Source: G963667675 sp963667675
GTDB lineage: Bacteria > Chloroflexota > Dehalococcoidia > Lucifugimonadales > UBA3495
Reading direction: 5' to 3'
NCBI GenBank assembly: GCA_963667675.1
Contig: OY763929.1
Coordinates: 1,798,001-1,862,000 of the forward strand
Length of the DNA stretch: 64,000 nt
Shown: positions 36,710 through 45,054 of the stretch, piece after piece
Position numbering within the stretch: position 1 is the stretch's first letter
Layout: every line of letters starts with the position of its first letter
The notes under the pieces: model-generated
Database searches by the model: none
Told to the model about the DNA's origin: nothing
What the model saw: only the letters and a program-made list of their open reading frames with translations
Made by a program: the position numbers and the translations under genes

Positions 36710-36920
36710 CGTGCCCTCCTATTCGCTTCGGTGCGGGTAATATCTTGTGACCCATCAGGTCTATCCTGTGATTCAATCGCCATGGGTGTTAAAATATGAT
36801 ACCAATCGTCTTATCCAGACGCAACCGCCGCCGTAGGCCGTGGGCGTTCGGAAATTAAAAGGGGCCGTGGTATTGTCTCCCGCCGGTCCCTTCTTTTTGA
36901 CCGGACCCCGCAACGATTGA

Positions 36921-37796
36921 ATGCTTGAAACAGGTTTCCAACGTCTTTTGACGTACATCTCCAAGCTGTCGTTCTTGGGCGTCTTATTGGCGACCGCCGC
37001 CTTGGGCTGCGGTCCCGAGCCGTCGCCGTCGCCCTCTCCCATTTCCCCGCCTGCGGCTACCGCCGCCCCCAACACCACGTCTGCGGCTACTGTAGCTCCT
37101 AGTCAATTGCAAACTCCCACACCATCTCCCGTCATTGAGCCTACTCCAGACCTGGATGCTGCTAAGGCAGCCACTAGTGCGATTGACGCTTACAGGCAGG
37201 AGGTCGAGCTTGCCACCAGCGCAGCCATTGGATCGATTGACGCTTACAGGCGGGAGATTGAGATTGCCGCCAGCGCAGCCATTAAGGCGATTGAAGATTA
37301 TATAAGAGAGATTGAGCTCGCCGCCGGCGCAGCTGTAGAGGCCCGCCAAGAAGCAGAACGATACGCCCAAGCCCTGGAAGCTGCTCGCATCGCTGAGTCA
37401 CCAACACCCACGCCCACCGCCGCACCAACCGACACACCAACGCCAACTCCTGAGCCGACTCCGACACCGACGCCATCACCCACCCCTACCGTCAGTTCCG
37501 AACCGACGCCTGAACCGACACCCGAACCCACAGCAACGCCCACGCCTACCCCGACGCCCACAGTCGAGCCGGCGCCTCCACCCAACGAGTCGGGTTGCAG
37601 CGCGGGTCAAATAGACATCAATTCCGCTTCAGCCGAACAACTTGACCGGATAAAGCAAGTGGGCCCTGTACGAGCACAGGCAATCATCGCAAACCGCCCG
37701 TTTGCTTCGGTGGATGACCTGATACGCGTCAAAGGGATTGGCGAGGCGTATCTTCGTGCAATCAAGGAACAAGGGTTAGCCTGCGTAGGAAGCTAG
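36921..37796 (+). CDS. ComEA-like helix-hairpin-helix lipoprotein
   Basis: The 291-residue protein has a lipoprotein signal (FLGVLLATAALGCG, Cys near residue 31), a Pro/Ser/Thr-rich spacer, three 18-residue helical repeats (IDAYRQEVELATSAAIGS and two relatives, about residues 90-143) and a long Thr-Pro linker. At the C terminus (about 225-285) is a double helix-hairpin-helix domain, QIDINSASAEQLDRIKQVGP and VDDLIRVKGIGEAYL, as in the DNA-uptake receptor ComEA. It could hold DNA at the outer face of the membrane. The helical repeats and TP linker would push the DNA-binding tip away from the surface. No other competence gene is in the window. Confidence 0.8.
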   Translation: MLETGFQRLLTYISKLSFLGVLLATAALGCGPEPSPSPSPISPPAATAAPNTTSAATVAPSQLQTPTPSPVIEPTPDLDAAKAATSAIDAYRQEVELATSAAIGSIDAYRREIEIAASAAIKAIEDYIREIELAAGAAVEARQEAERYAQALEAARIAESPTPTPTAAPTDTPTPTPEPTPTPTPSPTPTVSSEPTPEPTPEPTATPTPTPTPTVEPAPPPNESGCSAGQIDINSASAEQLDRIKQVGPVRAQAIIANRPFASVDDLIRVKGIGEAYLRAIKEQGLACVGS

Positions 37797-37897
37797 TGCA
37801 CACCCCCGGCCCCAACCTGCCATTCCCACCTCCGCGGGAATCTCGCTCCATAAGACCCATCCATCTCCGTTCGCCCTGAGGCCCTCGAAGGGCCCGC

Positions 37898-38404
37898 CTA
37901 CAACCCGCTCTCCAGGTACTCCTGGGCCAACTCCGCGTTCTCCATGGCCGTGCCCTTCATTTCTTTAGCCTGGCTGGCGCTCACTTCCCGCTTTATCACC
38001 CCCGGGACGCCGGTAACGAACGACCTGTCCGGAATCTCCGTCCTGGACAGCACTACCGAGTTCGCCGCAATCAAGCACTCCCGCCCCAGCCTCACCCGGA
38101 ACAGCACCGTGCAGTTATTCCCCAGCAGCGAGCCCTCCCCGATGCGTTTGCAGTGCACCACCACGCAGTGCCCTATGCTCACGTTGTCTTCAATTACCAG
38201 CCCGTCCCCGTGCACCACCGACCCTTCCTGGATGTTGACATAATCCCCAATGACAATCTTTTCCTCCCCGTCCCCTCGGACCACGGCCCCCGGCCAAACG
38301 CTGCTGTGCTCCCCAATCTCCACGTCTCCCACCACGTAGGCGAACTCGCTGACCCAGGCCGTGTCCGCCACTTTGGGGGATTTGCCTCTGAATGCCCTGA
38401 TCAT
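37898..38404 (-). CDS. Gamma-class carbonic anhydrase family protein
   Basis: The 168-residue left-handed beta-helix protein has hexapeptide repeats and the three zinc-ligand histidines of the gamma class (SVVHGDG, IGHCVVVHC). It also carries the N-terminal KSPKVADTAWVSEFAYVVGD block. The family includes active carbonic anhydrases, ferripyochelin-binding-like proteins and acyltransferase relatives; catalysis here is plausible but untested. ATG 38404 with GAGGAG upstream is preferred over the longer frame. A dispersed repeat element lies directly after its stop codon. Confidence 0.87.
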   Translation of the reverse strand: MIRAFRGKSPKVADTAWVSEFAYVVGDVEIGEHSSVWPGAVVRGDGEEKIVIGDYVNIQEGSVVHGDGLVIEDNVSIGHCVVVHCKRIGEGSLLGNNCTVLFRVRLGRECLIAANSVVLSRTEIPDRSFVTGVPGVIKREVSASQAKEMKGTAMENAELAQEYLESGL

Positions 38405-38522
38405 GCACTCGCTCCTCGATAACGCCCCGCCGCGTCCCAACTCGACGGCAGCCGGCGCGACCCAGTCCCCGCTCCGAATGGGCCGAAATCCCTAAGAGGC
38501 GCGGCCGCCATAGGCCCCCAAG

Positions 38523-39005
38523 CTAGTTGCCCGACCGCAACGCCCGACGCGCCGCCATGTCCAGTTCTTTGTCGATAATCGCCCGCCGCTTGTCGTATTG
38601 CCGCTTCCCTCTGGCCAGCGCCAGTTCCACCTTGGCCACGTGACCCTTGATGTACAGACGCAAGGGAACGATGGTCAATCGTTTTTCAGCAACCTGGCCT
38701 GCCAAAGAGGCTATTTGTTCCCGGTGCAGAAGCAGCTTGCGCGGCCTCCTGGGGTCGTGGTTATAAGCGCTCGCCGGGTCATAGGGCGCAATATAGGTGT
38801 TCACCAGCCACAATTCATCGTCTTGAGGCCTGGCATAGCCGTCGCTCAGGTCAACTTTTCCGGCCCGTATTGACTTGATCTCGGTTCCCGTCAACACCAG
38901 CCCAGCCTCATAGCGGTCGAGGACCTCATAGTTAAAGAAAGCCCGCCTGTTTGTCGTTACGGCTCGGCTCTTGGGCTTCCCGTCGGATGCTTTCTTCTTG
39001 GCCAA
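38523..39005 (-). CDS. smpB: SsrA-binding protein
   Basis: The 160-residue OB-fold protein binds tmRNA for trans-translation. The family core is clear: NRRAFFNYEVLDRYEAGLVL, TGTEIKSIRAGKVDLSDGYA and RPRKLLLHREQI. The basic tail KRQYDKRRAIIDKELD, which enters the decoding centre, is also present. It starts three bases after the ctpA stop, so the two are co-transcribed. No tmRNA gene is evident nearby. Confidence 0.95.
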   Translation of the reverse strand: MAKKKASDGKPKSRAVTTNRRAFFNYEVLDRYEAGLVLTGTEIKSIRAGKVDLSDGYARPQDDELWLVNTYIAPYDPASAYNHDPRRPRKLLLHREQIASLAGQVAEKRLTIVPLRLYIKGHVAKVELALARGKRQYDKRRAIIDKELDMAARRALRSGN

Positions 39006-39008
39006 CGT

Positions 39009-40241
39009 CTAGCCGCCCTGTGCTATTTGCTCCTTCAGTACCTCGATAGCCTTGTCCAACTGCAAGTCCTCGTCGTCATCCTCCGCGTTCTCTTGCACGA
39101 TGTCGGGCGAGATACCCTCCCCTTCAATCTGCACGCCGTCGGGGGTGAACCAATGCGCGATTGTGAAATTGACCCCGGACCCGTCGCTGAGGGGCCACAG
39201 GTTGTTGACGCTGCCCTTGCCGAAGGTTTTAGCGCCAATCACCGTCGCCCGGTCGTGGTGCTTGATAGCTCCCACGAACACCTCGCTGGCGCTGGCGCTG
39301 AACTCGTTCACCAGCGCCACCATGGGAATGTCCTTGGCCTTGCCTCCGCTGCGCACATGCCACTCGGTGCGGTTTCCCTTGGCGTCCACCTGGTACAGCA
39401 CCAACCCGCCGTCCAGGAACTGGCTGGTCACGTCCACCGTCGTAGACAACAGCCCGCCCGGGTTGTTCCTCAAGTCCACCACCAGCCCCGCGCCCTGCGA
39501 TCGCTCGAACCTTGCCAGGGCCTCTTCCAGTTCCCGGTTGGTGGTTGCCGTAAAGCTGGATATGCGCAAATGGCCGATGCGCCCCACCTGCATCAACAAG
39601 TTGACGCTCTCCAACGGAATCACGTCGCGGACTATCGTGATTATCTCCTCCTCGCCGCTGTTGAGGTGACGCACCTTCAACTGCACCGATGTTCCCTTTT
39701 CCCCCCGGATTTTTCCGATGACCTCCAGCAAACTCATGCCTCGCGTAGATTCCCCTTCGATTTCCAGGATTACGTCGCCGGGCCGTATGCCCGCTTCTTC
39801 GGCCGGGGTGTCCGGGATGGGGGCCAGTATCGTTATCTGCCCGTCCCGCATCCCCACTTCGGCTCCGATGCCCTCGAAGAACCCCTGAATGTCCTGACTC
39901 TCCAGGTCATACTGCGCCGAGGTCAGGAACCCTGCGTACGGGTCGTCCAGGGCCTGCAGCATCCCGCGGATGGCCCCGTCGCTAAGCGCCTTCCCATCCA
40001 GGCTTCCGCCGTCCACGTGCTCCCGCTCCAGCAGCCGCCACACCTCCACCATGCGCTGGAACTCCTCAGGCAGCGGCTCCAGGGCTTCGTCGCGCTGCTG
40101 CTCCGCAGCCAGTGGGGTCCGGGCCTCGTCCGTCGCCGGCAGTTCGCTGGGATCATTCCCAGCGCAGCCGGCCAGCACAAACAGCGCCGCGGCGAGAACG
40201 AGAGCGCAAAATACTTGCCTGTATATCAATAGCTTCGTCAT
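39009..40241 (-). CDS. S41 family C-terminal processing protease (CtpA-like), lipoprotein
   Basis: The 410-residue exported serine protease has a lipoprotein signal (VLAAALFVLAGCAG, Cys near residue 26). A helical region and a PDZ domain (about 100-185; ITILAPIPDTPAEEAGIRPG) follow. The tail-specific protease core contains catalytic Ser in EFSASASEVFVGAI near 317 and Lys in GAKTFGKGSV near 343. Substrates are C-terminal tails of envelope proteins. The acidic C terminus (ENAEDDDEDLQLD) is lineage-specific. The VapBC module ends two bases upstream, so transcription from its promoter could enter ctpA and smpB. Confidence 0.93.
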   Translation of the reverse strand: MTKLLIYRQVFCALVLAAALFVLAGCAGNDPSELPATDEARTPLAAEQQRDEALEPLPEEFQRMVEVWRLLEREHVDGGSLDGKALSDGAIRGMLQALDDPYAGFLTSAQYDLESQDIQGFFEGIGAEVGMRDGQITILAPIPDTPAEEAGIRPGDVILEIEGESTRGMSLLEVIGKIRGEKGTSVQLKVRHLNSGEEEIITIVRDVIPLESVNLLMQVGRIGHLRISSFTATTNRELEEALARFERSQGAGLVVDLRNNPGGLLSTTVDVTSQFLDGGLVLYQVDAKGNRTEWHVRSGGKAKDIPMVALVNEFSASASEVFVGAIKHHDRATVIGAKTFGKGSVNNLWPLSDGSGVNFTIAHWFTPDGVQIEGEGISPDIVQENAEDDDEDLQLDKAIEVLKEQIAQGG

Positions 40242-40243
40242 TG

Positions 40244-40687
40244 CTACTCGACGCGGTCCGACCCGGCGCGCTCCGGGGAGCCGGCAAATGGGTTTGTGAC
40301 GCGCAGACCGTCGTAGTCCTGCCCCGGACTCAGGTCTTCGGTGTACACCACGTCACAACCGCTCAGCCGAGCAGCGGCCAGAATCGCGCTGTCCCAATAG
40401 GACAAGCCGAAGCGCTCACAATAGTTAAGCGCCGTGCGCATCACGTCGATTGTCATGGTCTGGACCGGGAAGCGTTGGAGGGATTCGATAAAGGCCGTTG
40501 CCTCCGCGTGCCGCAGGGCCCCGTGACGCGAGGGTCGGGTAGACTGAACGTAAAACTCCTGAAGCACTTGTATAGACAGTACAATATCCCGCCTCCCCAG
40601 CAAGCTGAGGGCGTGACGCCGCTTTTCATCATCTTCCGGGGCCGTGCTGACCGCGTAGACCAACACGTTTGTATCAACGAAGCGCAT
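40244..40687 (-). CDS. PIN-domain toxin, VapC-like
   Basis: The 147-residue PIN nuclease has RFVDTNVLVYAVS at the start, YWDSAILAAARLSGCDVVYTEDLSPG near the C terminus, and an acidic residue in LQEFYVQ. These supply the four metal-binding acidic positions, so the RNase should be active. The start overlaps the antitoxin gene by 14 bases (ATG 40687; ATG 40705 also possible). It is the toxin of a type II pair. Its stop lies two bases before ctpA. Confidence 0.86.
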   Translation of the reverse strand: MRFVDTNVLVYAVSTAPEDDEKRRHALSLLGRRDIVLSIQVLQEFYVQSTRPSRHGALRHAEATAFIESLQRFPVQTMTIDVMRTALNYCERFGLSYWDSAILAAARLSGCDVVYTEDLSPGQDYDGLRVTNPFAGSPERAGSDRVE

Positions 40688-40937
40688 CTCGCTCGTGCAA
40701 TGCATCCCGAGGGAGGTTGTCGGCGGAGCTCACGCCGCCGCCTCGGGCTCGGATAGCCTCCAGGGTGTCGTCTTGCAGCTTGCGCAGGCGCGCCGCCCTG
40801 TTGTCGGGGGACCCGCCCTGAACAAGCTCGACAAGGTAGGAACGCACCAGGGCCGAGACTGAGGTTCCAGCCTCCGCAGCCTTGACGCGGGAGAGTCGGT
40901 ATGTCTCGTCATCGACCGATACAGTGATGTTCTTCAT
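40674..40937 (-). CDS. Ribbon-helix-helix antitoxin of VapC-like toxin
   Basis: The 87-residue protein has an N-terminal ribbon-helix-helix: MKNITVSVDDETYRLSRVKA forms the DNA-binding strand and first helix, and AGTSVSALVRSYLVE the second. The charged C terminus would wrap the toxin. ATG 40937 is selected because it opens the ribbon strand. An inverted repeat lies 19-33 bases upstream, fitting autorepression by the toxin-antitoxin complex. Confidence 0.82.
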   Translation of the reverse strand: MKNITVSVDDETYRLSRVKAAEAGTSVSALVRSYLVELVQGGSPDNRAARLRKLQDDTLEAIRARGGGVSSADNLPRDALHERDALR

Positions 40938-40955
40938 CGGCCCATCCTCACATTT

Positions 40956-40970
40956 ACTGTGGCTCACAGT
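40956..40970. promoter_or_regulatory. Palindromic operator upstream of the vapB-like gene
   Basis: ACTGTG-GCT-CACAGT is a perfect 6-bp inverted repeat with three-base spacer, beginning 19 bases before the antitoxin start codon. Ribbon-helix-helix antitoxins typically bind such palindromes over their promoter. The flanks are AT-rich. Confidence 0.6.
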
Positions 40971-41155
40971 TTATTGTGACCCAGGAGATTCTGCAATGCT
41001 CCGCGAATGCTCCCTTTGGGAAGATTGTCAGACGAGAGATTGCCTGCTGAAGGCTCGGCGAATTGTAACATACGGCCCTTCTGCGCCTTTACTCGGCGCT
41101 TTGGGCAAAAAGTATCCTCTTTTTCAAAATGCTCCAAAATTGTACGCCCAAAACG

Positions 41156-41185
41156 TTGATTATCCCCAATTCCCACTGGTATAAG
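41156..41185 (+). promoter_or_regulatory. Possible sigma70 promoter of minCDE
   Basis: TTGATT (41156-41161) and TATAAG (41180-41185) are separated by 18 bases, about 40 bases upstream of the minC start. The match is moderate. Confidence 0.45.
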
Positions 41186-41223
41186 GAAGATGACATAACG
41201 TCGCGTTGTTGTGGGGAGTTGGG

Positions 41224-42027
41224 GTGGCATCCAAACTAGAGGTGGTCCAGGTTTCCGGGAGGGGCGTCAACGTCGATTTCACCATCGACGATTCCGCCCC
41301 CCTCGACCAGGTATCCCAAGGGCTGCGCCGGTACCTCGTCGAAAACCGGGGCCTCTGGTCCAAGGGCAGCATCAGCGTCAACGCCGGCCGGCGGATGCGC
41401 TCCCAGGAGGAGTTGGACCAACTCAAGCAGATTATCGAGTCCGAGTCCGGCCTCACCGTAAGCCGCTTCTGGTGCTCCCCCGACCATCTCGGCCAGGCAA
41501 TGTCTGCCGCCGACCGCCTCAACTCCTTAGTCTCCGTTCCTGAAGCGCCGTCCCCGCACCGGGTCAAGACCGAGGCCGCCCCTCCGGCGACCTCCATACT
41601 GCGCCGGGCCAGGGAACCCAAGTCTGGAAACTCCTCCAAGGGCCACCCCACCCAGGCCCTGTTCGTCAAGACCACCTTCCGCTCCGGAGAGTCCGTTACA
41701 CACCCCGGCGACGTGGTGGTTCTGTCCGACGTGAACCCCGGCGCTGAAATCAAGGCCGGCGGCGACATCGTCGTATTCGGCAAACTCCGGGGCCTGGCCC
41801 ACGCCGGCGTGGACGGCGACCCCAAGGCCGCCATCATCGCCCTCGAACTCGACGCTCCCCAGCTTCGAATAGGCCCCTACACCGGGATAACGCCGGCAGC
41901 CGCGCCGCGCTCCAAGTCCAAAGCCGCCGGCCCCAGGATCGCCTACGTTAAGCGGCGCAGCATATACGTCTCCCCCTTCGCGGGGCGGTTCGCAAGATAC
42001 ACCAGAGGGATACTGTATGAAGGGTAA
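41224..42027 (+). CDS. minC: Septum site-determining protein MinC
   Basis: The 267-residue protein inhibits FtsZ ring formation at cell poles. The N-terminal domain (LEVVQVSGRGVNVDFTIDDS) is poorly conserved as usual. The C-terminal beta-helix domain (about residues 145-235) has the typical VRSGESVTHPGDVVVLSDVN-type block, GAEIKAGGDIVVFGKLRGLAHAG and PQLRIGPYTG. GTG 41224 after GGGGAG is preferred to the upstream TTG. It overlaps minD by 11 bases. Confidence 0.93.
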   Translation: MASKLEVVQVSGRGVNVDFTIDDSAPLDQVSQGLRRYLVENRGLWSKGSISVNAGRRMRSQEELDQLKQIIESESGLTVSRFWCSPDHLGQAMSAADRLNSLVSVPEAPSPHRVKTEAAPPATSILRRAREPKSGNSSKGHPTQALFVKTTFRSGESVTHPGDVVVLSDVNPGAEIKAGGDIVVFGKLRGLAHAGVDGDPKAAIIALELDAPQLRIGPYTGITPAAAPRSKSKAAGPRIAYVKRRSIYVSPFAGRFARYTRGILYEG

Positions 42028-42835
42028 GACCATCGTTATAACCTCCGGCAAAGGCGGGGTCGGCAAGACCACCGCCACCGCCAATATCGGCACCGGCCTG
42101 GCCATGCGCGGCCACAAGGTGGTGGTGATTGACTCCGACATCGGCCTCCGCAACCTGGACGTCATAATGGGCCTGGAGAACCGCATCGTCTACGACCTCG
42201 TCAACCTCCTCGAAGGCCACTGCAAGCCCCACCAGGCCATGATTCGGGACAAGCACGACTACGAGCTTTACCTGATTCCCGCCGCCCAGACCCGCGACAA
42301 GAACAGCATCGACCCCGAGCAGTTGCGCGGGCTGTGCGCCAAGTTGGAGGAGGACTTCGACTACGTCCTCATCGACTGCCCCGCCGGCATTGAGCAAGGG
42401 TTCAAGAACGCCGTGGGATCAGCCAGCGAGGCCATCATCGTCACCACCCCTGAAGTCTCCGCCATCCGCGACGCCGACCGGGTCATCGGGCTGCTCGAGG
42501 CCGCCGAACTCCACAAGCCCAAGCTGGTCATCAACCGCATCAACCCCGACATGGTCAAGCGCGGCGACATGATGGACCAGAAGGATGTGGTCAGCCTCTT
42601 GGCCGTCGATGTCCTTGGCCTGGTTCCCGCCGACGAAAAGACCATCACCGCGGCCAACAAGGGCGTCCCCGTCGTCCACGACAAGAAAGCCCCCTCCGGC
42701 GCCGCCTTCCTGCGCATTGCCGCCCGGGTCGACGGCGAGGACGTGCCCTTAGTCAAAATCGAAGCCAAGTCGGGTTTCCTCGGCAAGTTCAAGGGACTCG
42801 TAGGTTTGAACGGGAGCGCTTATTCACATGCTTGA
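42017..42835 (+). CDS. minD: Septum site-determining ATPase MinD
   Basis: The 272-residue ParA-superfamily ATPase has the deviant Walker A GKGGVGKTTATANIG near residue 9, switch DSDIGLRNLDVIMGLENR and Walker B YVLIDCPAGIEQGF near 112. The C-terminal amphipathic helix (GFLGKFKGLVGL) is the membrane-targeting sequence. It recruits MinC and is stimulated by MinE. It overlaps both neighbours by a few bases, indicating translational coupling. Confidence 0.97.
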   Translation: MKGKTIVITSGKGGVGKTTATANIGTGLAMRGHKVVVIDSDIGLRNLDVIMGLENRIVYDLVNLLEGHCKPHQAMIRDKHDYELYLIPAAQTRDKNSIDPEQLRGLCAKLEEDFDYVLIDCPAGIEQGFKNAVGSASEAIIVTTPEVSAIRDADRVIGLLEAAELHKPKLVINRINPDMVKRGDMMDQKDVVSLLAVDVLGLVPADEKTITAANKGVPVVHDKKAPSGAAFLRIAARVDGEDVPLVKIEAKSGFLGKFKGLVGLNGSAYSHA

Positions 42836-43118
42836 GTTTTTGCGGTGGTTGATCAATCAACGAGAGTCCGATAAGAACCGGGAACGCACCAAGGACACCG
42901 CCCGGCAGCGGATGCGCTTGGTCTTGATGCACGACCGCCTGGACCTGGCCCCGGACACCATGGAAAACATGAAGCGGGAGATTTGGGAAGTCGTGTCCCG
43001 CTACATGGTCGTGGAAGACGACTTCATGGAGTTCGAAGTGCGCCGCCTCGACGAGCTAATGGTCCTGGTCTCCAACATCCAGGTCAAAGAACTGGACCGC
43101 CTGGCCGCCGCCACCTAG
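42828..43118 (+). CDS. minE: Cell division topological specificity factor MinE
   Basis: The 96-residue protein ends the minCDE operon. The N-terminal amphipathic, MinD-interacting part includes DTARQRMRLVLMHDRLDLAP, and the rest, with SRYMVVEDDFMEFEVRR, forms the topological specificity domain. A MinE oscillator implies a rod-like cell with pole-to-pole Min dynamics. It overlaps minD by eight bases. A repeat block follows. Confidence 0.93.
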   Translation: MLEFLRWLINQRESDKNRERTKDTARQRMRLVLMHDRLDLAPDTMENMKREIWEVVSRYMVVEDDFMEFEVRRLDELMVLVSNIQVKELDRLAAAT

Positions 43119-43171
43119 CGCCGCCCTTCAAGCAAAGCGGCCCGCCGCCTGCCCCGGGAGAGGCAGATGCC

Positions 43172-43466
43172 GTAGGGGCGCCCCTGGTGGGCGCCCTGGA
43201 CGATGTGGTCATAACCGTCATACCGCCCTCTGCAAACGGGCATCCCCCCTAACCCCCCTTGCACTGCGTGAAGGGGGGAACACCCCCCACCCCCCTTCGC
43301 AAAGCGCAAGGGGGCGCGATGCGCAGCGAGCGGGGGATGCCCGCGCCCCGATGCAGCCAGGTTCCACCCGCGCCCGCCTGCATCCCCCCTAACCCCCCTT
43401 GCGTTTCACGAAGGGGGGACATCCCCCACAAAACCACGTAGGGGCGGGTTTGAAGCCCGCCCCTAC
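43172..43466. repeat. Composite repeat block A
   Basis: The block contains, in order, element R1 (GGGCGCCCCTGGTGGGCGCC, 43172-43199), a long R5 unit (CTTGCACTGCGTGAAGGGGG and its inverted partner, about 43241-43352), a short R5 piece near 43381-43430 and hairpin R2 (GGGCGGGTTTGAAGCCCGCC, 43438-43466). It ends 33 bases from the stop codon of the degraded hepT gene on the minus strand. Confidence 0.85.
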
Positions 43467-43498
43467 AGGATGCGGTTTGGGGTTGCGCGGACAGGGGG

Positions 43499-43836
43499 CT
43501 AACCATTCCCATCATCCAACAGGAACTCAATCTCATGGGCCAGAGACGGAAGGCTGCTCTCAAGCACGTCCCACACCAACCTGTCGTCCACGTCAGCGTA
43601 CCCGTGGATCAGAACGTTGCGGAGCGTTGATACCGGCTGATTTGTTCAGCGACCTGCTCATCGGTTTGAGCCAGTTTAGTCATAGCCTCGCCGATGACCT
43701 CGAATTGGCGCTCCACGGCTGACCTCAGCATGGCGTCGCCCTGGTAGTCCGCAAACGTCTTGTCGTCGGTGAACTGTCTCAGCAGGCCGGCGGCCCGCTG
43801 GATGTCGTACAGGTACTTCCGAGCCTCAAGCTTCAT
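43499..43836 (-). pseudogene. HepT-like HEPN toxin, frameshifted
   Basis: From ATG 43836 the frame reads KLEARKYLYDIQRAAGLLRQ through VERQFEVIGEAMTKLAQ, typical of the HepT HEPN toxin, but stops at 43609. The remaining C terminus continues in another frame as RNVLIHGYADVDDRLVWDVL, ending at 43499. It includes the catalytic R-x4-H motif (RNVLIH). A deletion of a few codons near 43620-43630 probably removed the residues usually linking the two parts and shifted the frame. The intact antitoxin gene overlaps its start by 11 bases. The toxin is likely inactive. Confidence 0.78.
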
Positions 43837-44134
43837 AGATGGGAGTCTTTGTTTGCTCCACCGACCGCAGGAAGTAAGGATTTTTGATGGCCGACTCCAC
43901 CACCAGGTCCACGGGCCGCCCGAAGAGTCTGCCAAGAGCTTCCAGCAGGCCAAAGTAAGCGTCTGCATAGGCATCGAGCGCCGCCGGTTGAAACTCGACA
44001 AGGAAGTCCAGGTCGCTATCGCCCGGATGGTACAGACCGGTTGAGGCGGACCCGAACAAGCAAAGCCGCCGTACCCCGTACTGAAGACAGAGGGGTTTCA
44101 ATTCGTCTACTCGCTCCTCCACAACTGAGATCAT
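43826..44134 (-). CDS. MntA-like minimal nucleotidyltransferase antitoxin
   Basis: The 102-residue protein is a minimal nucleotidyltransferase with LFGSASTGLYHPGDSDLDFL (G-S then D-x-D), the active-site signature, at residues 27-46. MntA-type antitoxins neutralise HepT toxins by AMPylating a Tyr near their catalytic site. ATG 44134 follows GGAGAAGG. The partner gene directly downstream is frameshifted, so this antitoxin seems to be left without a functional toxin. Confidence 0.85.
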   Translation of the reverse strand: MISVVEERVDELKPLCLQYGVRRLCLFGSASTGLYHPGDSDLDFLVEFQPAALDAYADAYFGLLEALGRLFGRPVDLVVESAIKNPYFLRSVEQTKTPIYEA

Positions 44135-44316
44135 CTCGCCTTCTCCCGGGAGCTCCCAATGGCCGGAGTTGCCCTGTCCATCACGATTGAGCCTCTGCTA
44201 ACTTGTTCAACCGTAGCCATTTGTCTGCATCCGTTCTGTGCAACAGATACCCAACAATTTGTCAACTAAACGTGCATAAAGAACCTGTTGGCAAGCCATT
44301 CTACCACAGGGCCACT

Positions 44317-44394
44317 TGCGAACAAGCAAAGCGACGTTCGCGGGGGATGCCCTCCCCCACAACCACGTAGGGGCGGTTCGCGAACCGCCCCTAC
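44317..44394. repeat. Partial repeat block B
   Basis: The end of an R5 unit (GAACAAGCAAAGCGACGTTC to GGGGGATGCC) is followed by hairpin R3 (GGGCGGTTCGCGAACCGCCC, 44367-44394). It lies 28 bases from the stop of the PaREP1-like gene. Confidence 0.8.
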
Positions 44395-44422
44395 ACGCCC
44401 CATACATCGGCGGATCCTGCCC

Positions 44423-44806
44423 CTACTCCTGGGCCAAACGCTCCGCGTCTTGGACGTAGTCCGAGGTCTCGCGGACAAGCCGTTCAATCACCACCGGCTG
44501 CCAGTAGTCGTGGTAGAAACATTCGCCGTGCAGAATGGACTGGCGGTCATAGTAGCGGAGCCGCAGGTCCCAAAGAGATTGGTCGCTCATGGAGAGGGCT
44601 TGAAGCCTCCGGCCTGCGGCGGTGGACGTTCCCGGCTCCTGTCCTGTGCGGGCAAGGACCAACGCCGCCGTGGCCCGCACCGTTGCGCACCAGGCCTTCT
44701 CCGCCGCGTCCCTGACGTCCCCGGACTCCATGCGCTCCAAAGCGGCGTCTCCCATGCGGCGGGCGTCCGCGAATATGCGGGCGGCATCGGACTCGACGGT
44801 AGTCAA
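44423..44806 (-). CDS. PaREP1/HEPN-like small protein
   Basis: The 127-residue helical protein has the pattern of PaREP1-type HEPN relatives: ALERMESGDVRDAAEKAWCA near residue 21 corresponds to GDLLQASEKGWGAAAQ in the two tandem genes at 62.7-63.5 kb. Its C-terminal half (LRLRYYDRQSILHGECFYHD) keeps an H-x-x-x-x-x-H arrangement seen in the family. No catalytic R-x4-H motif is evident. TTG start at 44806 with GGAGGAA upstream. The function is unknown; HEPN proteins often act in nucleic-acid defence or toxin systems. Confidence 0.65.
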   Translation of the reverse strand: MTTVESDAARIFADARRMGDAALERMESGDVRDAAEKAWCATVRATAALVLARTGQEPGTSTAAGRRLQALSMSDQSLWDLRLRYYDRQSILHGECFYHDYWQPVVIERLVRETSDYVQDAERLAQE

Positions 44807-44863
44807 GCCATTCCTCCAATCTGCTTGCGTAAGTCATTGTACCACGATGCGCGCCTGCCCCAC

Positions 44864-45054
44864 GTAGGGGCGCCCCTGGTGGGCGCCCTGGGACACGATG
44901 CGCCCATAACCGTCATACCGGCGAAAGCCGGTATCCAGCCCCGCGCATTCCTGGATTGCGCCTTCCGCCGCAGACGGGCATCCCCCTGAACCCCCTTGCG
45001 CTCCGCGAAGGGGGGAAGAAACCCCGGTAGGGGCGGTTCGCGAACCGCCCCTAC
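44864..45054. repeat. Composite repeat block C
   Basis: Elements in order: R1 (44864-44891), R4 (ACCGGCGAAAGCCGGTATCC, 44912-44938), the linker TGGATTGCGCCTTCCGCCGC, a short R5 piece (about 44980-45018) and hairpin R3 (45027-45054). It lies downstream of the DUF3800 gene, about 185 bases from its stop. Confidence 0.85.

Noticed and set aside
36858..36901. Hairpin-like GGGGCC...GGTCCC followed by a T-run
   Set aside because: The stem has a long loop and a G-T pair, and it lies between divergent genes where no terminator is needed.
39027..40232. 401-codon frame antisense to ctpA
   Set aside because: Shadow of a clearly recognised protease gene on the other strand.
43241..43430. Direct repeats that might be read as a CRISPR array
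   Set aside because: Units are palindromic, unequal in spacing and lack unique spacers; no cas genes in the window.
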